The notes beneath the pieces are model-generated. The model was not told the origin of the DNA and ran no database searches. It saw nothing but the letters and a program-made list of their open reading frames with translations. The position numbers and the translations under genes are program-made. Of a DNA stretch of 64,000 bases, positions 7,982 to 16,258 are shown piece by piece; position 1 is the first letter of the stretch; the number at the start of each line of letters is the position of its first letter. This DNA comes from Brevibacillus_D fluminis_A (lineage in GTDB: Bacteria > Bacillota > Bacilli > Brevibacillales > Brevibacillaceae): positions 186,001-250,000 of the forward strand of contig NZ_CM125436.1 of NCBI RefSeq assembly GCF_052072235.1, read 5' to 3'.

Positions 7982-9065
7982 CGGCATCACTTTTGATGAG
8001 GACCTGAACGGCGTCCCTATCAAATCGTTCGAGCAAATAAGAGACGAAATTCTCTCAGAATGGGTCGCAGAGGTGCAAGAACTAGACATCCTGCCAGCGA
8101 GCGATGCACATATTCGCGCATCTGCCGTCGCTGGACAACTCTACGCCCTGTACGTCAGCGGCGCGGTCGGAGTGAACCAGTACATGCCAGACACGGCAAC
8201 CGGTGACTACCTTGTGGCTCATGTGAAAGAGGAAGGGCTTGAAAAGAAACTCGCGACCAGAGCACATGGAGAGCAACTGCAATACCGACGCGATCCGAAC
8301 CAAACGCGCACAGATACTACAGTCACCGTGCCAGCGGGCACCCGAGTTGTTACAAGCAGAGGCGTCATATTTGAATCAACTGCCGATGCCACACTTGCAC
8401 CGAATATCCTGAATGCCACGGTACCTTTTCAAGCAGTGGATGCCGGTGCAAATGGCAACATATCGATCGGAGAGATTGTTTCGTTTTACGGACAGCCACC
8501 AGCGGGCATCAACTACGTGACCAACCTCGACGCTGCTGTTGATGGTTCGGATGAAGAAAGCGACGATACTCTGCGCGACCGGTATTTCGAGGCAACGCAA
8601 GAGGAAGAATGGGCAGGGTCACCAGCTTGGATGGAGGCGGAGGCCAAGAAAGTACCTGGCATCACATCTGCCACAGCGATCAAGAATGCGCGTGGCGAAG
8701 GAACGATGGATGTTTTAGTCACTTCCGGAAATGGCATCCCGAGCAACGAAAAACTGGCCGAGGTGCTGGCATATCTGTCTGATCCGACACGCGAGCCGAT
8801 TAACGTCGACCTACGAGTGATTGCACCAGAAGGCGTGGCTATCAACCTGACAGCAAAAGCACCAGGAATCACGCAGGCACAGGCTGAGACTGTCTATAAG
8901 GCTTACCTAGCGTCGGTTGGTGGGGGCGGCACCATTTACCCATCCCGTATTGTAGCGGCGCTCATAAATGCCGGTGCGCAGTATGCCGAGGTACAGGAGC
9001 CGAGCGCGCAGATTGTTCTTTCACCAACACAGATGCCGCTACCGGGAGTGGTGACGCTTGTTTAA
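7968..9065 (+). CDS. baseplate J-like protein, XkdT-like
   Basis: A 365-residue protein starting TTG 7968 after GGAGGTGGGG. The central region (QYRRDPNQTRTDTTVTVPAGTRV, then a repeated beta domain with SDDTLRDRYFE) is the classic baseplate J pattern. The protein forms the wedge ring of contractile baseplates. It overlaps the previous gene by 14 bases and the next by 8, as in a tightly coupled operon. Confidence 0.9.
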   Translation: MAEINGITFDEDLNGVPIKSFEQIRDEILSEWVAEVQELDILPASDAHIRASAVAGQLYALYVSGAVGVNQYMPDTATGDYLVAHVKEEGLEKKLATRAHGEQLQYRRDPNQTRTDTTVTVPAGTRVVTSRGVIFESTADATLAPNILNATVPFQAVDAGANGNISIGEIVSFYGQPPAGINYVTNLDAAVDGSDEESDDTLRDRYFEATQEEEWAGSPAWMEAEAKKVPGITSATAIKNARGEGTMDVLVTSGNGIPSNEKLAEVLAYLSDPTREPINVDLRVIAPEGVAINLTAKAPGITQAQAETVYKAYLASVGGGGTIYPSRIVAALINAGAQYAEVQEPSAQIVLSPTQMPLPGVVTLV

Positions 9066-9702
9066 TTTACGCGAGCAGTTGGCCAGCACCGGTCTTTATA
9101 GCGAAAGCGATCCAATATCCCGCGGCGAGCTGAAGGCATACGAGCGGCAACTCAATGACCTGCTGGCATGGCAGCAGCAGATGAAACGAGAGATGGCGCT
9201 GGACACAACAGAGATGTTGATTGAGCGATGGGAAAAGATTTACGACGTGATACCCAGCCAGACAGCCTCCATCCGAGATCGGCAAATTGATCTGCTGGTA
9301 AAACGCCAAGCCAAAGGCGTGCTGACGCAAGCCAAAATCATATCGGTTGCGAAAAATTTCGGGTACACAGCCAAAGTGATCAAGCATTTCCGCCCTTTCT
9401 GCTATCAGGTAGACATTCAGGAACGGAAATTCGATGTTACAAAGCTTGAAGCATTCCTGCTCAAAGCTGAACCTGGCCATCAAACCCATATCTTCAGTCA
9501 CACGGAACCTGCCGAATCAATCATGATTTCAGCTTCATCCAGATCATTCGTGGTCGACTACCCGCTTTGTGGGATGTTCTATCCCGAAGATGAGGCGGAA
9601 GGGCGGATTTTCCGCGAAACGGTGGCTATAGCGAGCGCGGCGCGGGCAAACGTGATCGCTTACCCAATCACCAATGATTTTTATCCTACGCCGGAGGTGT
9701 AA
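9058..9702 (+). CDS. YmfQ/XkdU-like tail protein (DUF2313)
   Basis: A 214-residue protein, TTG start, following baseplate J as XkdU does in PBSX. The pattern LTTEMLIERWEKIYDVIP then RQIDLLVKRQAKG is typical of the DUF2313/YmfQ family, a minor tail protein linking baseplate and fibres. No catalytic role is expected. Confidence 0.82.
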   Translation: MFNLREQLASTGLYSESDPISRGELKAYERQLNDLLAWQQQMKREMALDTTEMLIERWEKIYDVIPSQTASIRDRQIDLLVKRQAKGVLTQAKIISVAKNFGYTAKVIKHFRPFCYQVDIQERKFDVTKLEAFLLKAEPGHQTHIFSHTEPAESIMISASSRSFVVDYPLCGMFYPEDEAEGRIFRETVAIASAARANVIAYPITNDFYPTPEV

Positions 9703-9705
9703 CGA

Positions 9706-10026
9706 TTGGCAGATCCAATCATTCAAAATCGATTACTTGAATTACTGCGCGATGATTTGAGCGGCCATTTCGCAAGTGCCCTTGTGAACGTAGACGGTCA
9801 GATCAAGACGTACCCGATTTTCAACACGGTTACAGCAGGTTTGAAAGTGACCAAATACGTTTATTTGGACGATGTCCAGGCACAAGGACAGATACTCGGG
9901 GCCACGCTGGTGGACAGCGACGGAAATGCGTTGGCAAATAAACCGTTAAGCATCACAAAGGGCGACAGCGGGCTGCTGATCGCCTTTGAATTTTCTGTTG
10001 AAGTGAAAGCAGAGGTGACCTCATAA
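9706..10026 (+). CDS. small phage tail protein, hypothetical
   Basis: A 106-residue protein, TTG start four bases after the previous stop, ending in a TAATG overlap with the tail fibre gene. An N-terminal helix (residues 3-20) is followed by a beta-rich domain. Position suggests a connector or chaperone for the fibre. The family is not recognised. Confidence 0.6.
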   Translation: MADPIIQNRLLELLRDDLSGHFASALVNVDGQIKTYPIFNTVTAGLKVTKYVYLDDVQAQGQILGATLVDSDGNALANKPLSITKGDSGLLIAFEFSVEVKAEVTS

Positions 10027-11144
10027 TGCCATACTCAAAAACAAATTGGGTGGACCACATCGTTGATCCGGGCACGGGTGCGATCGTCCAGCAGGGAACA
10101 AAGGTAACGGCTAATCGAATGAACAAGCTGGAGCAGGCTGCAGCAGATGCGTTTGCACTTGTGGAGGGGCTTGCGCAGACAGCGGTGGGCAGCGCCGTCC
10201 TTTCTGGTCTGACCTTCACCAATACTGGTCTGACGGCCAACTTTACCGCAGGTACTGCCTACGTAAACGGCGTGCGCTTTGATGTTGCCGCCGGATCGCT
10301 CGCGCTGAATCCAACACAGGGGCAATACATCTACCTGGATAGCGATGGTATCGTGAAGAAAACTACGAGCCAAGCGACCGCACAGGCAAAGTGCCCGCTG
10401 TGGTACTTTGCAACAGATGCCAGCAACGTGATTACATCGACGAATCAGAGCAAAGCAGCAATCGTGATCACGCAGGATCAGCTTGACGCGGCGATCCAGA
10501 CGTTAAAGCAGAAGGCGTCCGTAAAAGTCGCAACAACTGCAAACATCACTTTGAGCGGCACGCAGACGATTGACGGGGTTGCTGTTGCCATTGGCGATCG
10601 TGTCTTGGTTAAAAATCAAACAACGGCGTCTCAAAATGGCATCTACGTCGTTGCCACTGGCGCGTGGACCAGGGCGGCAGATGCGGACACGTCAGCCAAG
10701 GTAACAACCGGGCTTACTGTCTATGTGGAGCAAGGAACTGCGAACGCTCAAAGCCGATGGACATTGGCTACAACCGGAACTATTACGCTCGGGACCACGG
10801 CGTTATCTTTTATTCTAACCGGTGGAGTAATTGGTGGCGGAGCAAACCAGATTCCGACGCGCTCTGCAACCGGCGTCCTCACCGCAGACATCTTAACCAA
10901 CTTCAAGAAGACGAAGAGTAGCAAAGATGCCAGCGGGATCTACACCGTGGTTGAATACCGAAGGATCGCCGACAATACGCTGTACATGCGTTCCACACTG
11001 TCCAATCCGGATGCAAAGGGCAATTACCAAACCGATACCCGTGTCTTCTACAAATTGGATGGCGCGACAGTGGACACTACGGTTACCGTTACGCTCACAT
11101 ATGACGCGGATGGTGATCTATTAAGTGAGGTGCCGAGCGCATGA
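10026..11144 (+). CDS. tail fibre protein
   Basis: A 372-residue protein. The N terminus (residues 1-50) resembles fibre attachment segments with NRMNKLEQA. Residues about 160-265 contain the widespread fibre module IDGVAVAIGDRVLVKNQTTASQNGIYVV, a beta repeat of tail fibres. The C-terminal part is beta-rich and may bind the host surface. It overlaps both neighbours by one to four bases. Confidence 0.85.
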   Translation: MPYSKTNWVDHIVDPGTGAIVQQGTKVTANRMNKLEQAAADAFALVEGLAQTAVGSAVLSGLTFTNTGLTANFTAGTAYVNGVRFDVAAGSLALNPTQGQYIYLDSDGIVKKTTSQATAQAKCPLWYFATDASNVITSTNQSKAAIVITQDQLDAAIQTLKQKASVKVATTANITLSGTQTIDGVAVAIGDRVLVKNQTTASQNGIYVVATGAWTRAADADTSAKVTTGLTVYVEQGTANAQSRWTLATTGTITLGTTALSFILTGGVIGGGANQIPTRSATGVLTADILTNFKKTKSSKDASGIYTVVEYRRIADNTLYMRSTLSNPDAKGNYQTDTRVFYKLDGATVDTTVTVTLTYDADGDLLSEVPSA

Positions 11145-11692
11145 GTGTAAGTGACATCCTCCGGGACCACGGGCTTGGTAAAGGCTTGAATGCTGCGGAT
11201 AAGAAGGCGCTGATCGACATCGTCAATGTCGCTGACACGAACCAAAGCACGGTCAAGACGAACATTGTCAATGCGTTGAATGCCGTCAGCACGGACAAGG
11301 CGCTTGGGCTGGTTGCTGCATCGACATGGGCGGACATACAGGCGGCAATTCCTCAAGTAAAGACAGGTAAGCGGTGGGCAAGCGGAACAGGGAAGCTTGG
11401 ATCGACCACTCATCCTCAAGGATACTTTCGAGCTGATGTGTCAGGGTTATCATTCACGCCCACCATAATTATCGTTACTAGCGATCTTTCTATGGGGGTA
11501 TATTCCGCGACCTACACCATGAGGGATGGTGGATTCAACACATACAATGCGCATACTTTTGCGTGGGCGATCGCTGGGAATTACGACTACAACATAGGAG
11601 ACAAAGCGACTTTTGTAAACGCAACAGGATTCAACCTTGCACTGATAAACGCAAGTGCGAACGCAAGTTTTAAATGGTTCGCTCTCGAATAA
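11141..11692 (+). CDS. tail-tip protein, paralogue 1 (receptor-binding candidate)
   Basis: A 183-residue protein coupled to the fibre gene by ATGA. Residues 1-75 are helical. The C-terminal half shares with the next gene the pattern RWASGTG, a short beta segment (VSGLSFTPTIIIV) and the ending ASxxWFAxE. This suggests a common C-terminal beta domain on two paralogues made by gene duplication, a usual way to vary tail-tip binding. Confidence 0.65.
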   Translation: MSVSDILRDHGLGKGLNAADKKALIDIVNVADTNQSTVKTNIVNALNAVSTDKALGLVAASTWADIQAAIPQVKTGKRWASGTGKLGSTTHPQGYFRADVSGLSFTPTIIIVTSDLSMGVYSATYTMRDGGFNTYNAHTFAWAIAGNYDYNIGDKATFVNATGFNLALINASANASFKWFALE

Positions 11693-11704
11693 AGGAGGTA
11701 GCAC

Positions 11705-12313
11705 ATGGCGCAATTACCAAGCACAGCCTCGATAAAGGACATTATTGCAGCGCTGCAAGCGATGGAAGCTATCAACCAGAAGGCGGACCTTGTTTCTGTT
11801 GTTGGCAGTCCAGCACTAAGCACAGATGATGTAGCGACCATTATCTCGAAATTACAGACTGCGAAAAATACGCTTGCTGCGAATATCACTACGCAAGGGA
11901 CAAGCGCAACGGGTACAGAAAGTTTGTCAGCGCTTGCCGCCAAGGTTACGGTGGGAAGTAGCGTACGGAGATGGGCGAGCGGTACTGGAACAACCGATTC
12001 TGGCGCAATATTGAACGTTAGTGGGTTAGCCTTTAAACCGAGCGTAATAATTTTGAAAATGAAGGCAGGAACTAACAATTACCGAAAGATCTTTCATGAT
12101 GCTTCCTCAGGCAACTTTGACGCATCTACTGGCGGCACCTGGCCAATTGAAGTGGCTTGGGAAAGTTGGTACGACCCTGGTAACGGGTATAACCCTGCTA
12201 TGAACTGGTACGGAACGCTTTCTAATAATGATAAATTTACAATTACAAGCAACTCATTTAGCACGCATTGTCCAGTTGCATCTGCGTCGGTTAGCTGGTT
12301 CGCATACGAGTAA
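11705..12313 (+). CDS. tail-tip protein, paralogue 2 (receptor-binding candidate)
   Basis: A 202-residue protein preceded by AAGGAGG. Its N-terminal 75 residues are helical and differ from paralogue 1, but the C-terminal domain has the same RWASGTG start, the VSGLAFKPSVIIL segment and the ASVSWFAYE end. Aromatic-rich loops (ESWYDPGNGYNPAMNWYG) could form a carbohydrate-binding surface. No chaperone or enzyme motif is seen. Confidence 0.65.
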   Translation: MAQLPSTASIKDIIAALQAMEAINQKADLVSVVGSPALSTDDVATIISKLQTAKNTLAANITTQGTSATGTESLSALAAKVTVGSSVRRWASGTGTTDSGAILNVSGLAFKPSVIILKMKAGTNNYRKIFHDASSGNFDASTGGTWPIEVAWESWYDPGNGYNPAMNWYGTLSNNDKFTITSNSFSTHCPVASASVSWFAYE

Positions 12314-12327
12314 AAGGAGGAATCGAA

Positions 12328-12942
12328 ATGCAAACAATAGGAAGAAAAATCTATTTTGACAAGCTCTCAGGTAACGTCTTGGTAGACACCGGCGAGCGCG
12401 CGGGCTTTGTTCGCGAAACAACTCAGGAAGAGGACTTCCAATCCTACTCAGCCCTTTCTGAGCGTGTCCCGGCCACCGTAGGCTGCCTACAGCTTGAATA
12501 CGGCCAAGATTCGGACAAGTTTGCCCAATACCAATATCGAGTCGATCCGGAAAAGCTGACCATCATTTGGGATCTGACTCCGCCTACAGCGCCGCTTGAA
12601 CAGGTGAAGCAGGCAAAGATTGACTTCCTAAACGGTGAGTGTTTCAAAGCGATTTATGCAGGCTTCACTTCTGCGACGACCGGTCATACTTTCCGATTCA
12701 ACGAAGAAGACCAGGCGAACTTCAATCAGCAGAGCACGCTTTTTCTGCTAAAGCCGGACCTTGCCGAAACCCAATGGAAGACGGAGGACGCCGGGATTGT
12801 AACTCTGTCGCGCGCGGAGTTCATTGAAGTGGTGTTTGAAGCCGGACAGCACAAGCAGCAGCAGATCGGGAAGTATTGGGGGCTGAAAGCACAGATCGAA
12901 GCTGCCACAACAAAAGATGAAGTCGATGCTATCAACTGGTAG
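12328..12942 (+). CDS. DUF4376-like tail-associated protein
   Basis: A 204-residue protein after AAAGGAGG. The C-terminal 110 residues (KQAKIDFLNGEC, GFTSATTGHTFRFNEEDQANF, FIEVVFEAGQHKQQQ) match the DUF4376-type domain found in tail-fibre-adjacent phage genes, where it probably helps fibre assembly or attachment. The N-terminal half is not recognised. Confidence 0.65.
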   Translation: MQTIGRKIYFDKLSGNVLVDTGERAGFVRETTQEEDFQSYSALSERVPATVGCLQLEYGQDSDKFAQYQYRVDPEKLTIIWDLTPPTAPLEQVKQAKIDFLNGECFKAIYAGFTSATTGHTFRFNEEDQANFNQQSTLFLLKPDLAETQWKTEDAGIVTLSRAEFIEVVFEAGQHKQQQIGKYWGLKAQIEAATTKDEVDAINW

Positions 12943-12954
12943 GAGGTCGAGCGT

Positions 12955-13425
12955 ATGCAACTACAGCGCTTTGACCTTCTTTTTGTTCGTGGCAGGTCGC
13001 CGCTTGCTCGCCTGATCGAGCGGGTGACGCACTCGCCATATAGCCATGTTGCAATCGTGCTGGACGAGCATCACATCGCAGAAACGGACTGGCGATTTCC
13101 GTTGCGATGGAACCACAACAACTACCCGCCGTGGCAATGCGACGTGTACCGGTATCGCGGCGAGCTGACGGCGGCGCAGGTAAGCGCTATGGACGCCTTT
13201 ATCCGCGCGCATATCGGCACGCCGTACGACTTCTGGCAGACAGTAACCAACGGCCTGTATCTGCTTACCGGTTTGCCGATCCGCGACGCGCCGAACCGGA
13301 TGAATTGCAGCGAGACAGTTGACCGGATGTTTGCCGCTGCCGGGATCAGGCTGACGTCAGCCGAGCTGGGCAAGGTATCACCGGCTGATCTGGCAAGGTC
13401 CAGCAAGCTACAGCGGATTGCATAG
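12955..13425 (+). CDS. permuted NlpC/P60-like (YiiX-type) cysteine enzyme
   Basis: A 156-residue protein preceded by TAGGAGG. It has the circularly permuted papain-like pattern: SPYSHVAIVL near residues 26-35 with the catalytic His, GTPYDFW in the middle, and NCSE near residue 118 with the candidate nucleophile Cys. Members cut amide or ester bonds in peptidoglycan or lipids. It lies between the tail genes and the lysis genes, right before a terminator, and could act during cell-wall penetration. No signal peptide is visible. Confidence 0.75.
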   Translation: MQLQRFDLLFVRGRSPLARLIERVTHSPYSHVAIVLDEHHIAETDWRFPLRWNHNNYPPWQCDVYRYRGELTAAQVSAMDAFIRAHIGTPYDFWQTVTNGLYLLTGLPIRDAPNRMNCSETVDRMFAAAGIRLTSAELGKVSPADLARSSKLQRIA

Positions 13426-13455
13426 CGCTCTTTCCCACCGGAGAGGGCGTTTTTT
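13426..13455 (+). terminator. rho-independent terminator after the tail genes
   Basis: CGCTCTTT (13426-13433) pairs with AGAGGGCG (13442-13449), including G-T pairs, and is followed by six T. It separates the structural operon from the lysis genes. Confidence 0.75.
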
Positions 13456-13560
13456 CATGTGGAGCTGCTGAGGCGGCTTCTCTTTCTTTTTACATCATGA
13501 CCACAGCCGCCCTGTGCCGAGCAGAGCAGTACAACCCCGAGCGGGGAAGGGAAGAGAGAT

Positions 13561-13965
13561 ATGGAAAACATCATCAAATCAGTAATCGCAGTCGGAGGCG
13601 CGGCAGCCTCTTTTCTTTTTGGCGGGTGGTCGGCGCTGCTGAGCGTGCTGGTCGCATTCGTAATTTTCGATTATGTCAGCGGCGTTGTGGCAGCCAGTGC
13701 GGAAGGCAAGCTGAAAAGCAAGGTTGGGTTGATCGGTATTGCGCGCAAGGTGTTCATCTTCTGCATGGTCGCGATCGCACACTTGGTTGACACGTCACTT
13801 GGCGACCAGAACTTCATGCGCGACGCGACGATCTTTTTCTACCTAGCTAATGAGCTGTTGTCGATCATCGAGAACGCTGGCCGCATCGGTCTACCGGTGC
13901 CTGAGCTTATCAAACAAGCAGTAGAAGTATTGAAAGGTAAAGGTGATCAACGTGGGAGTAAGTAA
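13561..13965 (+). CDS. phage holin, phi29/TcdE type (Holin_4_1 family)
   Basis: A 134-residue membrane protein with hydrophobic segments at about residues 8-22, 25-45, 60-80 and 90-105, and the family pattern VAFVIFDYVSGVVAA followed by a small charged loop. It makes the membrane lesion that frees or activates the endolysin encoded directly downstream. The start follows GGGAAGGGAAGAGAG. Its end overlaps the endolysin start by 14 bases. Confidence 0.88.
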   Translation: MENIIKSVIAVGGAAASFLFGGWSALLSVLVAFVIFDYVSGVVAASAEGKLKSKVGLIGIARKVFIFCMVAIAHLVDTSLGDQNFMRDATIFFYLANELLSIIENAGRIGLPVPELIKQAVEVLKGKGDQRGSK

Positions 13966-15418
13966 GGGGATTGACTGCGCAGTACCACTGACAGCTGACA
14001 AGGCAAAAGCGATGGCGGCAGCGGGCTATAAGTTCGCGGCGCGCTATCTGGTCCCGGAAGCATACGCGTGGAAGCGCCTGACCAAAGCAGAGGCAGCGGC
14101 TATTACGGCAGCAGGCATGCAGGTAGTCAGCGTATACGAAACGACAGCAAGCCGTCCAGCAGGCGGAGCCGCAGCGGGCAAACAGGATGGAGCGGAAGCA
14201 TACAAAGAGGCGCAGCTCATCGGGCAACCGGTCGGCAGCGCCATTTATTTTGCCGTGGATTACGACGCGCAGGCCAAGGACTACGATGCAATTGAAGCGT
14301 ACCTGCGCGCGGCTGCAACGCAGATCAAAGGGTACGAGGTCGGCGTTTACGCGTCCTACGCTGTCGTCGAGGAAATGGCACGGCGCGGTGCGGCAAAACA
14401 CTTCTGGCAGACGTATGCTTGGAGCGGCGGCAAGAAATCGGCCAAGGCCAACGTCTACCAATACAAAAACGGCCAGACGATGGCCGATCACAGCGTTGAC
14501 CTGAACGAGTCCTACGGTGACGAGGGCTGGTGGGACACTAATCCACAGCAACCACAAAAGCCTGTTGATAAGCCTGCAAGCAAGACGGCTGACGCAGCCA
14601 CTCAGGCCGCGTTGAAAGAGTTGCAGGCTGCGGGCATCATCCAATCGCCTGAATACTGGCAACAAAACGCCTGCGACGGCGGCGTCGTGCGCGGTGATTA
14701 TGCGGCTTTGATGATCCAGCGCTTTGCAAGCGTGCTGAAGCAAGCACCTGCCGCCCCGGCACCAAAGCCTGATCCGGCGCCAACGGAGCCGCAACCGAAA
14801 CCGCAGCCGGAGCAGCCAAAAAAGGAGCCGAAGGACTGGGCCGAGATCGAGAAAATGGTCAAGGCGGCATCCGTACATGTCGAGCTGATCGGTGAAGGTA
14901 CCGCAGTATTGCTGAAAGGCGGGTATCTCTTGACGGCAAAACACGTATCCTGCGGCAAACCATCTATCGATGTCAAAACGCAGGACAAGAAGAAACTCAC
15001 CGCAACGTTGGTGTCGGAGCATCCGGGCATTGGAAAGGAAGAGGTGGATCTTGCCCTTTACCGGATCGATAATGCTCCGGCCAGCCTTCCTTATCTGACG
15101 CTTGCAACCGACAAGCTTCAGATCGGAGAGAAGCTAATGACCGTCGAAGCAGAGAACACAAAACAGGCGGTGCGCACGGGAATTGCGTGCGAGCTGAGCA
15201 ATGCAACCTGGCCGTGGAAGTTCGACTGCTCGCTGCCCGTGGACAAAGGGAATAGTGGAGGTGCAATTGTTAACCAGTACGGCGAGTTGGTAGGGATCGT
15301 TATTCAGACATCATCAGTTATGGTGAAGAACGGCAATGTGTCCGAGCAAGTGCCTGGCGGGCGCGGGATTAACCTGCTCTATCCAGCAGTGCGGGATTGG
15401 TTACGAAAATACATATAG
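13952..15418 (+). CDS. endolysin fusion: DUF1906 glycoside-hydrolase-like domain plus trypsin-like serine protease
   Basis: A protein of about 488 residues (GTG 13952 after AAAGGTGAT; GTG 13943 also possible). Residues 1-205 are the DUF1906 (Rv2525c-like) domain, starting GIDCAVPLTADKAKAM, with VSVYET and IYFAVDYDAQ as acidic active-site candidates; this domain is common in Gram-positive phage endolysins. Residues about 215-262 are two helices, then comes a Pro/Lys-rich linker. Residues about 290-488 are a trypsin-like domain with LLTAKHV (His331), EVDLALYRI (Asp366) and DKGNSGGAIV (Ser435), so the full catalytic triad is present. The protease half is very unusual for a lysis gene. No signal peptide is seen, which fits holin-dependent release. 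Confidence 0.85.
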   Translation: MGVSKGIDCAVPLTADKAKAMAAAGYKFAARYLVPEAYAWKRLTKAEAAAITAAGMQVVSVYETTASRPAGGAAAGKQDGAEAYKEAQLIGQPVGSAIYFAVDYDAQAKDYDAIEAYLRAAATQIKGYEVGVYASYAVVEEMARRGAAKHFWQTYAWSGGKKSAKANVYQYKNGQTMADHSVDLNESYGDEGWWDTNPQQPQKPVDKPASKTADAATQAALKELQAAGIIQSPEYWQQNACDGGVVRGDYAALMIQRFASVLKQAPAAPAPKPDPAPTEPQPKPQPEQPKKEPKDWAEIEKMVKAASVHVELIGEGTAVLLKGGYLLTAKHVSCGKPSIDVKTQDKKKLTATLVSEHPGIGKEEVDLALYRIDNAPASLPYLTLATDKLQIGEKLMTVEAENTKQAVRTGIACELSNATWPWKFDCSLPVDKGNSGGAIVNQYGELVGIVIQTSSVMVKNGNVSEQVPGGRGINLLYPAVRDWLRKYI

Positions 15419-15429
15419 ACAATGGCGAC

Positions 15430-15470
15430 AGACCTCTCTGGTTAACCCCAGGGAGGTCTTTTTGTTTTTT
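15430..15470 (+). terminator. rho-independent terminator after the endolysin
   Basis: AGACCTC (15430-15436) pairs with GAGGTCT (15453-15459), with an extended inner stem, followed by a T-rich run. It closes the lysis cassette. Confidence 0.85.
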
Positions 15471-15503
15471 CCTAAATTTATAAATTGTTCTCATTTGTTC
15501 CCG

Positions 15504-15532
15504 TTGATATTTTATCAATGTATGGGTATCAT
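15504..15532 (+). promoter_or_regulatory. sigma-A promoter with a palindrome over the -35 box
   Basis: TTGATA (15504-15509), 17 bases, TATCAT (15527-15532) match the sigma-A consensus at five of six in each box. The -35 box is one arm of the perfect 15-base inverted repeat TTGATA-TTT-TATCAA (15504-15518), a likely operator. It drives the three small genes 15565-16719. Confidence 0.7.
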
Positions 15533-15564
15533 TAAAACATAACAAGGACATGGGAGCGGTTGAG

Positions 15565-15957
15565 ATGATGAAATATTACCGTTTTACAAACAGCAGCAGC
15601 CCGATGAGCGACTGGGGCCATGCAATGTTTGCTGAAGATCGTAATGCAGTCGAACATTATGGACAAAACGAGTACACGCTCGACAAAGCGCATACCGTCA
15701 GCATCTACGAACTGGAGGAAATCATCAAAGAAGCTTGGGAAAATGATCCTTGTTCTGGATACGCTCACTTGGCAGCGGATGAAGCGTTCGATGAATTTTG
15801 TCCTGAAGACATCGTCAATAGCGCTCAAGCATTTGATTGTGAGTTGGTTTGCTGGCTGTGGGATGTAGTTCTCTTGCCAAAAAACATACTGGCAGTACGT
15901 ACACAAGACGGCGCGATCTGCTTTGATGAGTCGTTGATCCAAAAGGTAGGTGCGTAA
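15565..15957 (+). CDS. hypothetical prophage protein
   Basis: About 130 residues; ATG 15565 lies 7 bases after GGGAG, while an in-frame ATG at 15550 has a poorer site. Acidic, no membrane segment, no domain recognised. It begins with the aromatic pattern MKYYRF and ends in a strand-rich segment. It is the first gene of a post-lysis operon that probably belongs to the lysogenic accessory set. Confidence 0.6.
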   Translation: MMKYYRFTNSSSPMSDWGHAMFAEDRNAVEHYGQNEYTLDKAHTVSIYELEEIIKEAWENDPCSGYAHLAADEAFDEFCPEDIVNSAQAFDCELVCWLWDVVLLPKNILAVRTQDGAICFDESLIQKVGA

Positions 15958-15958
15958 C

Positions 15959-16258
15959 ATGGACATCTGGACAGGCACAGGTATATGGGATGGGTGGCGG
16001 CTAACGACCGACCACTCCGCCAGCTCATACAACCAGCCGGTACTTGTTTCGCCGGACGGGCGCGCGTTCGGTCCCGGGGATATTGCAGGTACTTTTTCGC
16101 AGGCTGACCTCGCAAAAGCATTAAGTGTGTCGCCGCAGGCTATCACTGGGCGCCTTAAACGTGGGACTCTGCCGCCGTATGATGGTCACGATCACGTCGG
16201 TCGAGGCTATTGGCGATATGAGACGATACGTCACCTATTTACAGGGGACAATCAATGA
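15959..16258 (+). CDS. small HTH-like protein
   Basis: About 99 residues, ATG one base after the previous stop and GTAGGTG upstream. The C-terminal half (SQADLAKALSVSPQAITGRLKRG, then GRGYWRYETIRHLF) reads as a helix-turn-helix followed by a wing, as in excisionase/MerR-like regulators. The N-terminal 45 residues are strand-rich and unknown. It overlaps the next gene by four bases. Confidence 0.55.
   Translation: MDIWTGTGIWDGWRLTTDHSASSYNQPVLVSPDGRAFGPGDIAGTFSQADLAKALSVSPQAITGRLKRGTLPPYDGHDHVGRGYWRYETIRHLFTGDNQ

Noticed and set aside
11141..12313. Diversity-generating retroelement target
   Set aside because: The paralogous tail tips could be targets, but no reverse transcriptase or template repeat is visible in the window.
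13910..15022. 370-codon frame antisense to the endolysin
   Set aside because: It is the complement of a strongly coding high-GC gene, its product has low-complexity Leu/Arg content, and no ribosome site precedes it.
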